Below are positions 49,800-60,400 of a DNA stretch of 64,000 nt, piece by piece (within the stretch, counting starts at the first letter, position 1; the number at the start of each line of letters is the position of its first letter). The notes under the pieces were generated by a model that made no database searches, was not told the origin of the DNA, and saw only the letters and a list, made by a program, of their open reading frames with translations. Where the stretch lies: positions 186,001 through 250,000 of the forward strand of contig JAQJVL010000612.1 in assembly GCA_035578905.1 (NCBI GenBank). Reading direction: 5' to 3'. This DNA comes from Stictocephala bisonia. Its lineage: Eukaryota > Arthropoda > Insecta > Hemiptera > Membracidae. Position numbers and translations under genes: made by a program.

Positions 49800-50631
49800 A
49801 ATTAGAAAATATAATATGTGGGTTAAAGCTATATTTAAGGAAAGGGTAAAATAAAAAAGTAATGATAAAAATCATACCTTTAGTTGTCATTCCATTTCCA
49901 TCGACAAGCAACACCCATGGAATCACTTTGTTAGTTTCAGGATTTATTTCATAAACTATCCCTGTCCGATCATCAAATGACAACAGTTTACCATTGAACA
50001 CAACAAGTTCTGACAACTCCATACCCCTCCCATTTTGTCCAAATGTAGATTTCAATTCTGTAGGTTCTATTCTATCCCACACAATTTGTATAGAATTGTC
50101 ATTTTGATACCACATCAAGTGTCCTTTTTTAAGATAACTTCTCCACGTGTTTGATTCAAACTTGACCGTAGAATTTGTATCTAAATCGCTGATAATACCA
50201 ATACGATATTGAATACCACTGGGTGTATTTAAAGGAGGTGTAAGAGGGTATGTTGCATTGTAATACTCCTCTTCAGTTTCATGATATGTCTTCTTTTCTA
50301 GTTTCTCATGGGGATATTTAATAATATGGTTACTGTAAAAATTGTCATTTTTTATGCCGTACCCATTGAATTTCATAGAAGTCCTAGATGTTGCATATAA
50401 TACTAAAAGCACTACTAAACCTAATAAAGCTATCACAGAAACAAATGTAGTTTGTATTCGTAAAGTACTGTTTCCAATACGATACGTTGGAGGAGTGCGC
50501 AAGGCCTGCCTCCAATCTCTCAACGACATCTTTTTCATTTCTTCATCATTTTCATATTTCATAGACGGCATGAGTTTCTTAATATAATAAGAAATAGTAG
50601 ATATGACTCGTAGTGTTCCATTTTTAAACAT
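30153..50631 (-). CDS. Cant1: Soluble calcium-activated nucleotidase (CANT1/apyrase family), 4 coding exons, complete
   Basis: Joined exons 50631-49878, 41259-41056, 36761-36604 and 30365-30153 give 442 residues plus stop, with GT/AG junctions throughout. The family hydrolyses nucleoside di- and triphosphates (UDP, GDP, ADP) with calcium, usually in the ER/Golgi lumen. The N-terminal cytoplasmic tail (about 60 residues) is followed by one hydrophobic segment near residues 62-80 and no cleavable signal peptide, so a type II membrane protein is inferred. Family blocks visible in order: a TYPLTPP-type start of the domain, [80 protein letters not shown] and a C-terminal KYEGIEFI. Vertebrate CANT1 is about 400 residues; the extra length is N-terminal. 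Met21 or Met24 are alternative starts. The membrane anchor argues against a secreted salivary apyrase, though splice or start variants cannot be excluded. Confidence 0.95.
30536..31721. mobile_element. pogo/Tigger-like non-autonomous element
   Basis: Left end TA|CAGTAGGGTCCCGCATATC...GTAATCCGAAA; right end, reverse complement, TA|CATTGGAGTCTTGGTAATCCGAAA. Both resemble pogo-like termini, with TA on each side. No transposase inside. The ends differ at several positions, so the exact outer boundary is provisional. Confidence 0.5.
31204..31549. mobile_element. MITE nested in the pogo-like element, rich in ACTATC motifs
   Basis: Inverted ends TTTTCATGGTGATAGT and, on the other strand, TTTTCATGGCAATAGT (14 of 16 match). 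ACTATC/GATAGT occurs about a dozen times inside in both orientations. No coding capacity; superfamily not assigned. Confidence 0.5.
31815..31856. repeat. (TTG)n microsatellite
   Basis: Short ATT/TTG trinucleotide tract in Cant1 intron 3. Confidence 0.85.
32645..35228 (+). mobile_element. piggyBac-family transposon, full length, both TTAA ends
   Basis: 2,584 bp flanked by TTAA (32641-32644 and 35229-35232). Ends are CACCTATAAGTACACATAGG and, inverted, CACCTATAAGTATACATAGG. Subterminal palindromes (GGTCAATTTGACC, GGTCAATATGACC, GGTCAAAATGACC) and a shared ATGTGTTCC-TTYACGT block lie inside both ends. Sits in Cant1 intron 3, opposite strand to the gene. Confidence 0.95.
33049..34890 (+). pseudogene. 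piggyBac transposase with frameshifts
   Basis: The N-terminus is acidic ([20 protein letters not shown]), as usual. The catalytic Asp motifs remain: [23 protein letters not shown] and [20 protein letters not shown]. The C-terminus ends in a Cys-rich zinc finger (CEKCPPG...[14 protein letters not shown]...CNDC). Breaks: a frameshift near 33360, an in-frame TAA at about 33473, a frameshift near 33610, a one-base loss near 33778 and another shift at a (TA)n run at 34008-34024. A functional copy would be about 600 residues. It once catalysed TTAA-specific cut-and-paste transposition. Confidence 0.9.
35381..36090. repeat. Dispersed inverted-repeat element, unoccupied copy
   Basis: Left arm at 35390-35530 (GTACCAGAGTTTGAAAGTTG...CTAATCACATCATTG) is inverted at 35970-36085 (RC: GCATCCGAGTTTGAAGGTTG...CAAATCACATCATTG). 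The left part and the following TATCCTAGTTGGAACAAA...TCACTGT segment are also present as a direct copy at 37490-38340. Confidence 0.65.
36604..36761 (-). CDS. Cant1: Cant1 coding exon 3
   Basis: A 158-base exon encoding [20 protein letters not shown] and the following PRR...YNDETDE...[12 protein letters not shown]. The acceptor is TTGTTGTAG; the donor is CAG|GTGATT. Running through the donor gives an early stop after a few codons. A 46-bp minisatellite begins only 80 bp upstream of the acceptor in intron 2. Confidence 0.93.
36841..37185. repeat. 46-bp minisatellite, 7 units plus a partial one
   Basis: Unit GGTTTGTTTTAGTACATCAT + TACAGTACAGACACATTATA + TTATTT, nearly identical in all copies. 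Lies in Cant1 intron 2, starting 80 bp from the exon 3 acceptor. Confidence 0.95.
37490..38345. repeat. Dispersed repeat copy interrupted by a piggyBac MITE
   Basis: 37490-37616 and 38167-38345 together match 35395-35700 (GTACCCGAGTTTGAAGGTTG; TATCCTAGTTGGAACAAAG; ACATTTATATTTTAATA). The interruption is exactly the TTAA-flanked element. Its right end meets a SINE-like tRNA head. Confidence 0.75.
37617..38166. mobile_element. piggyBac-type MITE
   Basis: 550 bp between TTAA (37613-37616) and TTAA (38167-38170). Terminal inverted repeats CCCTTTGAGTGCCA and CCCTTTGAGTACCA. No transposase. The terminal sequence differs from the autonomous element at 32645, so another piggyBac source would have mobilised it. 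Confidence 0.9.
38345..38530 (+). repeat. tRNA-derived SINE-like fragment
   Basis: TTGCTAACCTAGTGGTCAGC (A box region) and GGATTCAAATC (B box region) at the right spacing, followed by an unrelated AT-rich body. Decayed. Confidence 0.4.
39099..40935. repeat. Degenerate 50-60-bp tandem repeat split by a hAT element
   Basis: Units of the form ACTATTGACTAAAGCA...TTGATTGGCTAGTGTCATTA occur about four times at 39099-39261 and three times at 40785-40935. The intervening 1.5 kb is a transposon. Confidence 0.75.
39262..40784. mobile_element. hAT-type non-autonomous element with 8-bp duplication
   Basis: Ends CACTGACGCCGACTTC and, inverted, CACTGGCGCCGACTTC (15 of 16 match). Perfect 8-bp target duplication GACTACAG at 39254-39261 and 40785-40792. 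1,523 bp, no recognisable transposase. An AATATTGGTGGGNCCC motif lies just inside each end in direct orientation. Confidence 0.9.
41056..41259 (-). CDS. Cant1: Cant1 coding exon 2
   Basis: A 204-base exon between a TTTTTAG acceptor and a G|GTAAG donor. It encodes [20 protein letters not shown] through GVDFP, including [10 protein letters not shown] and NPMWVK, which match the middle of CANT1 nucleotidases. It has no ATG-initiated ORF and was found by reading the minus strand for the missing block. Confidence 0.93.
41448..41710 (+). repeat. tRNA-derived SINE family A copy
   Basis: Head GGTCAGTAGCTTGGTAGG, anticodon stem-loop AGCTTCATAAGCT (loop TTCATAA, CAU at the anticodon position), B box CAGTTCGATCCCG, body GCCACCAGCTGTTCATT, tail CCCATATCTTGATGATCGG. 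Full length. Confidence 0.85.
42391..43215. repeat. 55-bp minisatellite, about 15 nearly identical units
   Basis: Unit ATAAACACTTGATTCAATCA + TAACTTCAAGACAGACTATC + TCATACACCTTCTAA. Only a few differences across the array (one base deleted near 42655, one AAACCC variant, one TATTTC variant). Cant1 intron 1. Confidence 0.97.
43216..47340. other. Cant1 intron 1 interior, mostly unassigned
   Basis: AT-rich. A reverse-oriented retrotransposon-like tail sits near 44680-44710, and a short (CA)n near 44151. At 46485 a 19-codon frame [13 protein letters not shown] resembles the first residues of a THAP finger but stops at once. Confidence 0.3.
47341..47595 (+). repeat. SINE family A copy, 5'-truncated
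   Basis: Begins within the anticodon arm (CAGCTTCAGGTGCTAAAGG), B box CAGTTCGATCCC, body ACCACCGGCTGTTCATTTGT, tail CGCCCATATCTTGACGATCG, ending in AATAAT/AAT repeats. Confidence 0.85.
47596..49760. other. Cant1 intron 1, unassigned
   Basis: No element recognised. Small GC-richer patches at 48045-48100, 48390-48480 and 49080-49210. Confidence 0.3.
49765..49796. repeat. (AT)n microsatellite
   Basis: A TA dinucleotide run of about 30 bp in Cant1 intron 1, 80 bp past the exon 1 donor. Confidence 0.9.
49878..50631 (-). CDS. Cant1: Cant1 coding exon 1
   Basis: Holds the start codon, cytoplasmic tail, transmembrane segment and the first third of the nucleotidase domain (through [15 protein letters not shown]). 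The donor is G|GTATGA; the exon ends one base into a Gly codon completed by exon 2. Reading on past the donor only gives low-complexity residues from an intronic (AT)n tract. 754 coding bases, phase 1 at the donor. Confidence 0.95.
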
Positions 50632-51441
50632 AGTTTACTCCGAGATCAATAAGGAAAGTAGACAACTTTAAATTTACCCATCAATTTCTGATAATTAACA
50701 AAACTTCAAAATACCTTCACCAAATATATGTTAAATAATTTAATGATCACTTATTTATAAAGAGAACTTCTTTCAAAAAGTCACTGATTGTTAACTGACA
50801 TTTAACCTAAAACCTTTTTCAGTTATTTGATTTGACGTTTTCCTTTGCGTTGACGTTGGTGATTGTTTTTTCGTTGCGCTCAGGAAACATTAGAGTTGAG
50901 CTGTTGTTTCATTGAGATTTCAGCTGGATTCAACTTACAACTGCAGCCAATATATTTAAATTAAAAATTATTGTAGCAATATATTAAATAATTCTACTAA
51001 GAATTGTAGTATTCATTTATTGATATGTAGTTTCTCATACTACACAGGTTAAAAATTAATATGACTATCAATTTTTAAATATTTTATGTAGTTTTTTTTT
51101 TTTTAATTTGGTTGAGTAAGGAGACAATGTGTTCAAAATGTGAATTTATTTAATCATCCTCTTTTGGAAATATTGAACAGCTAAAACATCAAAGTCATTG
51201 TAGTAGTTAAGTATCAAATTAATTTATTATATATTTATCCATATCATACTTCACTGAAAATTGTTTTACTCTACAGCCTTTGGAAGATTGGATAGCAATC
51301 AGATTGGAAACATCGTTTCCATAGCAACGTAAGGTGTTCTGAAATCAACAAAACACTTCAAAACTGGCTTAGCTTATAACAACCACAATTACTAGTTTTT
51401 ATTTGTTATTACTATATTATACTATACTAAAAATATCATAT
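50632..51441. promoter_or_regulatory. Divergent intergenic region between Cant1 and Cluap1
   Basis: The 810 bp between the two start codons must hold the 5' ends of both genes, so a shared or back-to-back promoter is likely. No clear TATA box for either gene was recognised. The best regulatory candidate is the X-box-like motif near the Cluap1 side. No transposon was recognised in this interval, unlike the surrounding introns. Confidence 0.6.
51315..51328 (+). promoter_or_regulatory. X-box-like RFX site upstream of Cluap1
   Basis: GTTTCCATAGCAAC is an imperfect palindrome of two 6-bp half-sites around AT. It fits the animal ciliary X-box consensus GTHNCC-AT-RRNAAC, with one base off the stricter GTNRCC version. 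It ends 113 bp before the Cluap1 ATG, in the distance range usual for X-boxes of intraflagellar transport genes. Binding by an RFX factor is inferred. Confidence 0.7.
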
Positions 51442-51463
51442 ATGTCTTACAGAGATCTAAGAA
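51442..51463 (+). CDS. Cluap1: Cluap1 coding exon 1
   Basis: A 22-base exon (ATG to A|GTAAGT) encoding MSYRDLR plus the first base of an Asn codon. It is too short for ORF finding and was chosen because the family begins MS-aromatic-RDLRNFTEMM and the join to 52906 restores exactly that. Confidence 0.85.
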
Positions 51464-54400
51464 GTAAGTTTTTAAAATATCAATGTTCATCTTTGTTAAT
51501 GTTAGCTTTTATTTGGTTTGCATGTGTTTTTTACCTATAAAGTTAAGCTATAAGAAACTCATTCCATAAAAAAATTATTATTGTATTATATGTATTGTAT
51601 GACTGTTGTAGGCCTTTTAATGAATGTATAAATATAATTAATTGATCCACTGTATCCATAATAGGGTCTTCAATCTTTAAAACACCTAGATATTATACAT
51701 CATTTAAAAAAAAAAAAGATAATTATACTTCTTTGGTCCCCTTGGTTAATGAAATTAATAAACCGTTTTATTTCTCAGTAATTATTTAACATTATTAGAG
51801 TGTCTGTTGATGGGAATGAGAGAGCCAATGCACTGGCTAGGAGGGGGGCAAAGTGCCCACTGCTGGGGCCGGAGCCGGCTCTTGGTATTCCTCTTCAAAA
51901 GGTAAAAAGAAGAATTGACAGGTGGACCTCTGAGGAACACGATGGTAGATGGAGGACCGAGTCCGGGCTCAGGCAGTCTCGTGCTCTTATCCAGGGACCG
52001 GATGGCAGGTACAGCGGAGATCTGCTGAGCTGTAACCGGGCCAAGGTGAGGGCGGTTACGGGAATGCTGACCGGACACAATCTTCTTAACAGACATAAGA
52101 AGATTATGGGCCTAACAGAGGACTCCACATGTAGGCTCTGTGAGGAGGATGAGGAGAGCTCCATACACATCTTTTGTCATTGTGGAGCTCTCTCATCTCT
52201 TAGGTACAGGACTCTGGGTGCCGCTTTTCTGGAACCAGAGGATATTAGAAGGGCTACACTCGGGGAGATCATGTCCTTCATAAGGGGGACTGGTCTCTTG
52301 TGACACTGTCGCCAGTCTCGGGGCGCAAAGGGCCATGGAGTCTAGGCGCAGTGGGCTTGATGACAGGACCACAACCCGGTGTATCTAATCTAATCTAATC
52401 TAATAATAGCTGATCTAATAGTACAAAAAACAGTCGTCTGAGAACTTATTTTAAACCAATCACCATTAGATATCAGCACATGTGCGTGTCTATATCAAAT
52501 GCGTTGCTTTGGTATGTATGTTTCTGTAGTCAATGCTTCTACTTTTTTTGCAATGACAATAGAAAAATTAATTTCATACGCTGTATTTAAGTAATATTTA
52601 TGTTGTTATTATGAAACATACGAGTACGTGTCTTGAAGCTAGCAAGAATAGCACACAATGGTTTGGATTCTGTGATAAGCTGTATGTCCGAAATATTGGG
52701 TTATAGAAAATGGCCCTTTCTACAAATCAGTCAACTAGTTTAACAGACAGTTTTTGTGTAACATTCCTTGCCACATGCTGATGATAGTTCAATGCATTTT
52801 AAGAAATGCTTTATGCCTGATTAAATCCTCCTCCGATTCTTTATGCAACCTCGTAATTCATATTAAATTTGATTGCAGAAGAAGACTAAAATTGTTTTGT
52901 TATAGATTTTACAGAAATGATGCGAGCGTTAGGCTACAATCGACTGATTTCTATGGAAAATTTTCGGACCCCTAACTTTCCATTGGTAGCTGAGATTCTA
53001 GTGTGGCTTGTTCATAGATTTGAGCCGGAAGCAGATATTCATACTGAATTTTCAACTGAGGAAGACAGGGTTATGCTAGTTCGCTCTACTGCTCAATTTA
53101 TGGTAAGTCACAATTTCACAAAGTACACACTCTTTTTATATTAAATCAAGAAAAGACAAAGATAATGAAATTTCTTTCTTATATATTTATAACTATAATT
53201 CAATATTAATCAAAAAACTATAAGCACATTGCATTTTATTAGTTTGTTAATATTATATTATACATTTACTATGCAAATATTTAGTTAGAAATTGTTCCAC
53301 TAGTTATTTAGTTGTCGTTGTTCTATTACTGCAAACTCGAACCTTATTAATCCAAACATCTAGATAAACTAAATAGCATGGTATGGCAAAAAACACCCTT
53401 ATAGCATGACAGTGAACTAAGCACGCAATGCACTGAATGTGGATGGAAGGTCATTATGTGTTATTGTTCAGTTGTATCTTTCTTTGCAAATTAATGAATT
53501 TTTAAGCAACAAATAAAAGTTTGGTATAGTAAGTAACAAAAAAATCATACTTTGCAATTTTTTTACTTATTTCCTGATAACACTACTAGGTCCACATTAG
53601 TTGGTTGTAGGAGTTTTGATCCATGAGGTCAGGCACAGACCGTCATAAAAGAGTCAACCTACTTGGTTGCTCCTCTGGGCGGCGTTTTGATCTGCGAGAA
53701 GGAGAAAGTGAGACTGCTGGACAGGGAGGAAAGGCAGCAGATGGGGAATTTGGGAGTGAACAACCGGGTGGTTACATGCTGGTCACTCGGCAGAAACATT
53801 TTACCTAACAAAGACAGGTATATTTGCTTTAGGTATACTGACTCTGCAATTGTATTGACTCTTATTGCAGTTGCTAGATGTCTGAAACTGATCCTGATTA
53901 CTTCCAGTGTGATTTATTTACTAATTTCATTATTGACTATGTATAATACAACTTCGTCGATCAATGGCTATGAAACACTTTGAATTAATTTGAATTTTTA
54001 ATCTAATGGTTATATTTAATAATTTATGATAATTGCCCCCATAAGCTTTATTTTTTAAACAACCTACGTTGCATTGCAATTAAATTTAGAAAGTAAACAT
54101 AATGTACTTTCTAATAAATCTATATAAGTTGTTGGTTAAAAATCCAAATTACAGCTAAATGACACATATCAACTTTATAAATTTAAAAATCAACATAAAA
54201 ACTAACAGTGGAAAAGGATGTAATGTTTAGGTAAACGGACAACTACCGTCCATATTTTATATAGTAAATAAATTATATAGGACAATTAAAGATGTAAAAA
54301 AATAAACAGACCAATTTAAATGTCATTCAATAAAAGTGAGTTCTGCTAACCTACTTCATGATATTTTGAGCTTATTGAATTAAAATCGTTGTATTATAAT

Positions 54401-57400
54401 AGTTACAATAATACCTAAACTATAACTCAACTTTTTTATTTTATAGTTTGACTCCCTGTTAGGCCTAATATAAACAGTAAATTTCTATAATTATGTATAT
54501 TCTAACTATAAGTAAAGGTAATAAACGTATAGGTTTTCTCTTACTTTAAAATAAATATAACGATCTTAATATATTTTTGTCCACTTCTCTGATGTGGGGC
54601 AGCAGTTTTATGTTTAAAGTCATTGGTTGTTTAATTGTTATATACCCATCTTTAAAACTAAGTAAATCATTACAAACAAAGCAGCCTTTCTTATGTATGT
54701 TATGTAGCTAAACAAAATGGAATATAAAAGAGGTAAAAATTTATACAAATTTTCAAAGTAACACATTTTAATTTCACTCATTTTCAGACAAACTGCGATG
54801 TATATTAAAAATATAGCTTTAACCCTCCAGTGGACTCATGTACTTCATTACACCAGTGGACTCATGGGGTCTTTTTGACCGCATTTTTTTGTTTAGGGTT
54901 TTAATAAAGGAAATACTTCTATTTTATCCAAAAAAACACCTTTTATTATTTCAATAACATTGTATACATGATTTATAGATCTTAAAATTACAATTATATA
55001 ATAAAATAACTTAATTAATTAATTTATTTAATTTTTGAAGTTTTGAATGTTTAATATTTTTATAATAATTGTATATTGTTATTTAATAAAAAGTTAATAA
55101 AATTACATTTGAATAAGACTTAAATATTGTACAATGCGTATATATACTGTAAAATATACACGCCTTGTTCAGTCAGATGAATTGCTTTCATCTTTTTCGC
55201 CAAGACTCTTGGGGTAAAAAAGACCGCACGGTAAAACAAACACACACGCCGAAGCTCGTAAGGTGACTATCTAGTCTCCCTACCCCTCCAGACCTTACGG
55301 ATGTTGTCCTCGACAAGTAGCAGGAGGGGGGTGTAGTTGTGACTCACGGTCAGCCCTCTGCCAAACAAAATGGCTGCTTGCAGTCTTTTCGCCGGCATGA
55401 GTCCACTGGCGGGTTTAAAAGTAGTAGTTAGGCCTACTGTATTGTTGTTACATGTAAAATGACGCTTCATTCATAAAATTTGCATGAAAAACAATCAAAC
55501 TAATGTTGGTTTCAAAATTAACATTGTTGTTATGGGAATAAATCCAATATGGATGCCAGCCTCTTTCTCCTTTGGAAACTTGAGTTGATGAACCACCAAA
55601 TGAGTAATATCCGGTACATGTAAAAGAATGTGGTATGCAGGGATGCCTTCAGTCTGCACCCTAAACTGTTCACTGTAACAGGTTATGCTATGGAGGTTGT
55701 TCCAAAAGTGATCGTTGGTCTACGAGGTAACATGCAACTGTATTTTGTGCCGATCACCCCAATATAACTTTTGTCCCTCCTTATCCCTCACTCTCGCCAC
55801 CCCTTCCACTTTCACTTTTTCCTCCGCAGATCAAAACGCAACCTTAACGGCAACGCAACCTGAACGGCAAAGGGACAGTAGGAATATTTATGACAGTCTG
55901 TACCTGACCCCACGGATCAAAATTCCGCCTCACACATTAGTTGGGGTTTGCGTTACCCTACTTTTTACAAAAGCAAAATGCTAAATTATAATCATTAATA
56001 TCTTTTATTGATAACAATAAAAAAAACAGAATCTGAATTTACTTTCTCTCCAGTGTAATATATTTTCTAAATCCATGCTTATTCTTAAATATGTTTTCAT
56101 AATGGTTACAAATTGTTGAAAAACAATGTGAAGCAAACTACTTCCTTTACATCAATGAGAGAATAAAATAGAAAATACTTAGTTGCTAGCCACTTAGCCA
56201 TACAATAAAGTAGAAAGTGTATGTCTGTGTTTAGTTTCGTTAATTATATTTGTAAATATTACCTGTCTTTCTAATTCATAGCAACTAATTATTACAGTTT
56301 CTGAATCTGTTTGGCAAGTCATATTTCTGTTAACTATTAGGTCTAAAAGACATTTCTAATAACCATCAGTGATTGTTTACTAGTGGTAATATTTTAAATA
56401 GTGATAATTTCATATGAATCTTATTTATCTCAATAATCTCAATTACATAAACAAATAACATATGGTTTAACATTTTAAAAATATATTGTAAATGTTACAT
56501 TTTTGTAACATCTGAGTGTTCATAGCATAATATTATTAAATAATTAATGAAACTTTAATGTTTGTTTAGGGATTTGTAAAACATTTATTAGTCTTTGGAA
56601 GCAAACATGAAATAGTTCTACGTCATGAGAACGGTTAGTACATTTGTATTTGAGTAAGCGGTTAGGTTGGGTCATATGTAATCAGTTTTTTTTTTTACGA
56701 TTTGGAGGGCCCGGCTTCAAATCTGGTATCGGCCCCTAAGCCAAAAATGCTTATTGTGCTCCCTCCTTTACAGGACTTCAAACCTCATCCAATCCAAGGT
56801 CCTTAGAGAACCTTGAGATTGCCTTGATGAGGTTTTCCTATGCTACACCTTGGCCATGTTCTAAATCGCCGCCCAAGGGGAGAGCCCGCTTACTAGCTAG
56901 GGCCAGGCAGTGAAAGAGGATGTGCCGTCCAGACTCCTCCTCCTCACATTTTCTACACAAGAGAATGTGGGTTGGGAACCCTATCTTGTTCCTGTGTGCC
57001 CAAAACGTCCAGTGTCCAGTTATAAAATCAACCACTCTTCGGAGTTCTGATCTTGCAAGAGAAAGAACTTCCACCATGTTGAAGTGCAACGGCCCCAACA
57101 GGACCTCCTTGGCTTGTTTGTTTCCTGGCGTTGCTGGCGCCCTAGGAAACCTGTCTCCTGGAACTTGCTGGCGACCCATTAGAGGCAACCCTCTTGGTGA
57201 GGCTGTAAGCAACCCCGCATGCCGGCTCTGGGCCAACGAAACGTTCCTCAGTGCCTTTCTCGCACAGTGGTTTGACCTCTCGTTTCCCATTCCCCTAACA
57301 GTGACTCACCTCTAGCATTTATGTTGGTGCTCCCCCATGCAGTGTGATGGGCGTTGGCATCCAACCCTTCCATCAGGTGTCGTTGGTGCATCACTCAGTA

Positions 57401-60400
57401 GTCTACGATCCTCCTCAACATAGAGAACGGAGGGAGCTCCTCAGAGTCGCAGGTATACTGATGCAAACAAGATTCTGACGTCACCGTCACTTGTTGGCAG
57501 GTATACCTTAGTTACAGCTGTGTCACAAGTTGTTACCGTAACGAACGTGGTCAGCTGTTCAGAGTGCTCTTGCCTGACAACGACCAGCTTTTCCACCCAC
57601 AACTTCTCAGCAAAGGACTCTGCATACGCGAGCTCGCACCGGGACCTTTGAAGTTGATAGAGGACGAAGCCTGCTGGCTAGTTTTGGGGGTAGCTACCTG
57701 CGAGGGGGCTGTCTTGTCATCTAGGCCCCCTGAGTTGCCTTGTTCCTCGCACCGTGCTTCTCCTTACAAGCTTGTCGCCTCTTCACTTTCAAAAGGATTC
57801 ACTCGCCTCTGGCAAGAGCCTCCTCCTTCCGAAGTCTTTGGAGTTGGCCTCTGAGGATCCTCTTCTTAGGCAGACAACCCATATCCATCTTCCGGAGATT
57901 ACCCTGAGAACTCTCATACTCCTCTCCTGCAGGCAGAGCCGGAGCCGGAGAGGACAAGCTGAGGTTCTCCGTAAGCAGGCCTTCAGGAGTTACCCCACCT
58001 GTCAACAAATCAGTTGTATTATAGTCAGCTTCCATACAATTCCCATGAGTGCCGAGTTGCTGCAGTCCACCTCCTCAGTGACTCGTTTAGGGAGGTAAGG
58101 GTTAGTTAGGACTGGGTGCCCCTGGTTCCCAGAAGGCTCCGTTAAGGTACTGAATGTTAGGCCTCCCCCAGTACCATGAGACTTTTGGCACGGGTCGCTT
58201 AACACCTTAGTCTAGGACCCCCCTCACTTGGTTCTGTAGGTGGACCAACACCCAGTGACAGAGGGTAGCCATATGCAGCTAACAAATGAGAGTTGATACC
58301 TGGTGTGGACCAGTCTGCCGAACCCATCCCGCATGCAAGGTGTAGTCGGAACGGCTCAAAAGGTACCACCACTGCCTGGTACCCATACCCCCCCCATGTA
58401 ATCAGTTGGTAGCACTTGTAGCCATGGAGAAAGCAGAGGTTAGTCTATCTACATCTGAGATGTTATCTGCTGTTGGGGCAGTTCACTTTCAATACAAAAT
58501 GGACCCATGAACAATAGTAATTTGTTCAACAAGGGGAATGTTTTAAATAATTGTACAGACACTTTAAGTATGTTAATATAAGCAGTGACAGATTTACCAC
58601 TAGGCAGCTGCCTAGGGCCACAGGCAAAAGGGGGCTGCAAAAAGGCCACAGTTATTCTGCTAATGCGCTAAGTAAAGGGCCCACACATTTTTCCTACACA
58701 GCTACCTGCTAGATTTTATAAAATAAACAGACTACAATTATTTATTTTGTGGTTGGTCTACTGAAGGGAATGTGAATCACAACTCGGTTTTGAGCAGGCG
58801 GCAGGCTACTAAATACTACCCTTTAATACGAGTATTGTTTAACAAACTAGCTAAAGATATGAACATAGGGAAGAGAACTGAGTGCAGACTTGTCAGCTGA
58901 AAATCAGACCAACACTACGTGGTTCAGATTCCATATGAAACTGTAGGTCCAATAGTTGCCCTGGCTATAGGCCTATTAATAAATAGTCCTTTCTGAGCTA
59001 AGTCAAACTTAGATAGTAGCAATGACTAAACTTGTTCATCTACACTCATCATACTCATTCGAAATCCATAATCGCCCATATCTTGATGACAGGCGTCTTA
59101 AAAAAAATAAAAACATCGAAGATTTTTCGTCACTTGTGGGGGAAGCTCAAAAAAGATTTGCCTAGGGCAGCAAAAGGTCTAAATCTGTCACTGAACATAA
59201 ACCAGTTATAAAATGACAGCCAAGATTTGCATAGTTAGAGCATTGGTGTAATCAGATGTTATAGAACTAATGAAAAATACAATATAAATTACTTTTTCAG
59301 CTTTTCAATAGATAAGTCCAAGTGATTCATCTCTACAAGGGACTAGCAATTTTAACGTATTCTTTCTTAATAATATTCAAGGCTTTATTAATAGTAAAAA
59401 TAACTATTTTAAAATGTTTGCACACAATTTGAATAATCCAAAATTGGTTTGTACTGTATCAAAAACATTGGCTTTGGGAGATGAAGTGTTGTTTGCCTTT
59501 CTATCACTGTGCCAGTGATACAATTCTTTTCACTCATTGCATTTAGCTATAATAAAATATATTCCAACAATGTGTATTTTTTTAAAGTATACACCTATAT
59601 TTTTACAATTTTTTTATCGATGTTAATTAGCGTGTTAAGAGTAAATGCTACGTTCAATCAGCTTTATGAAATAACAAAGAGTATTACACAGTCTTCTTTG
59701 ACATTAAAATAATTTTTTTGTCAGGTCAATTTCTGTCCCTTATTTGAAAAAATAATCACTCCACAGGCAGCAATCTACCTAATCAATATCAATTTTGTTG
59801 CTATTGCCATTATAGTATTCATGTGACTGAACGCTGATGTTGGGTAGGCAGTGAACACTGGAGTGAAGCTGAATACCAAGTGGCTGTACCAGTCAGATGG
59901 CTACGCGGTCAAGGAGTTGTTAAAGGTGGCAAGTCTGTTGTACAATGCACTCAAGATAGATCCGACACCACAAAATGAACGTAATCACTCCACCTCCACT
60001 GCACTGGACATGTCCAACAGGGTGACTATACTGTTATATTTAATGTTTTAATTAAGTATTGTTATTGTTTAAAGGTAATATTTCTGACACACTGTACATG
60101 TTATAAATAACTACAACTTTAATTCTCTATAAACTTTAACTCAGAGAAATATTATCATGTCAAAGTCTATACTGTTGACTATAGAAACAGACAGACTAAA
60201 ACAATGCATGTGGACGCACGCATGTGCTGCCATCTGCCAGTGAATGGTTTCAAATAAGCTCTCAGACTACTGATTTTCCGTACTATTAGCTCAGCTATAA
60301 GTCACTTCAGCATACGTTGAAGAGAGACAAGAAGGGACCTCTGGCGTTACCTATGAAGCCAGAACAAGAACTAATTGTACCAAACAGGAAATCTGACTTC

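Noticed and set aside
49747..49877. C-terminal extension of the Cant1 exon 1 ORF
   Set aside because: Reads into the intron and an (AT)n tract; the donor at 49878/49877 and exon 2 restore the family sequence.
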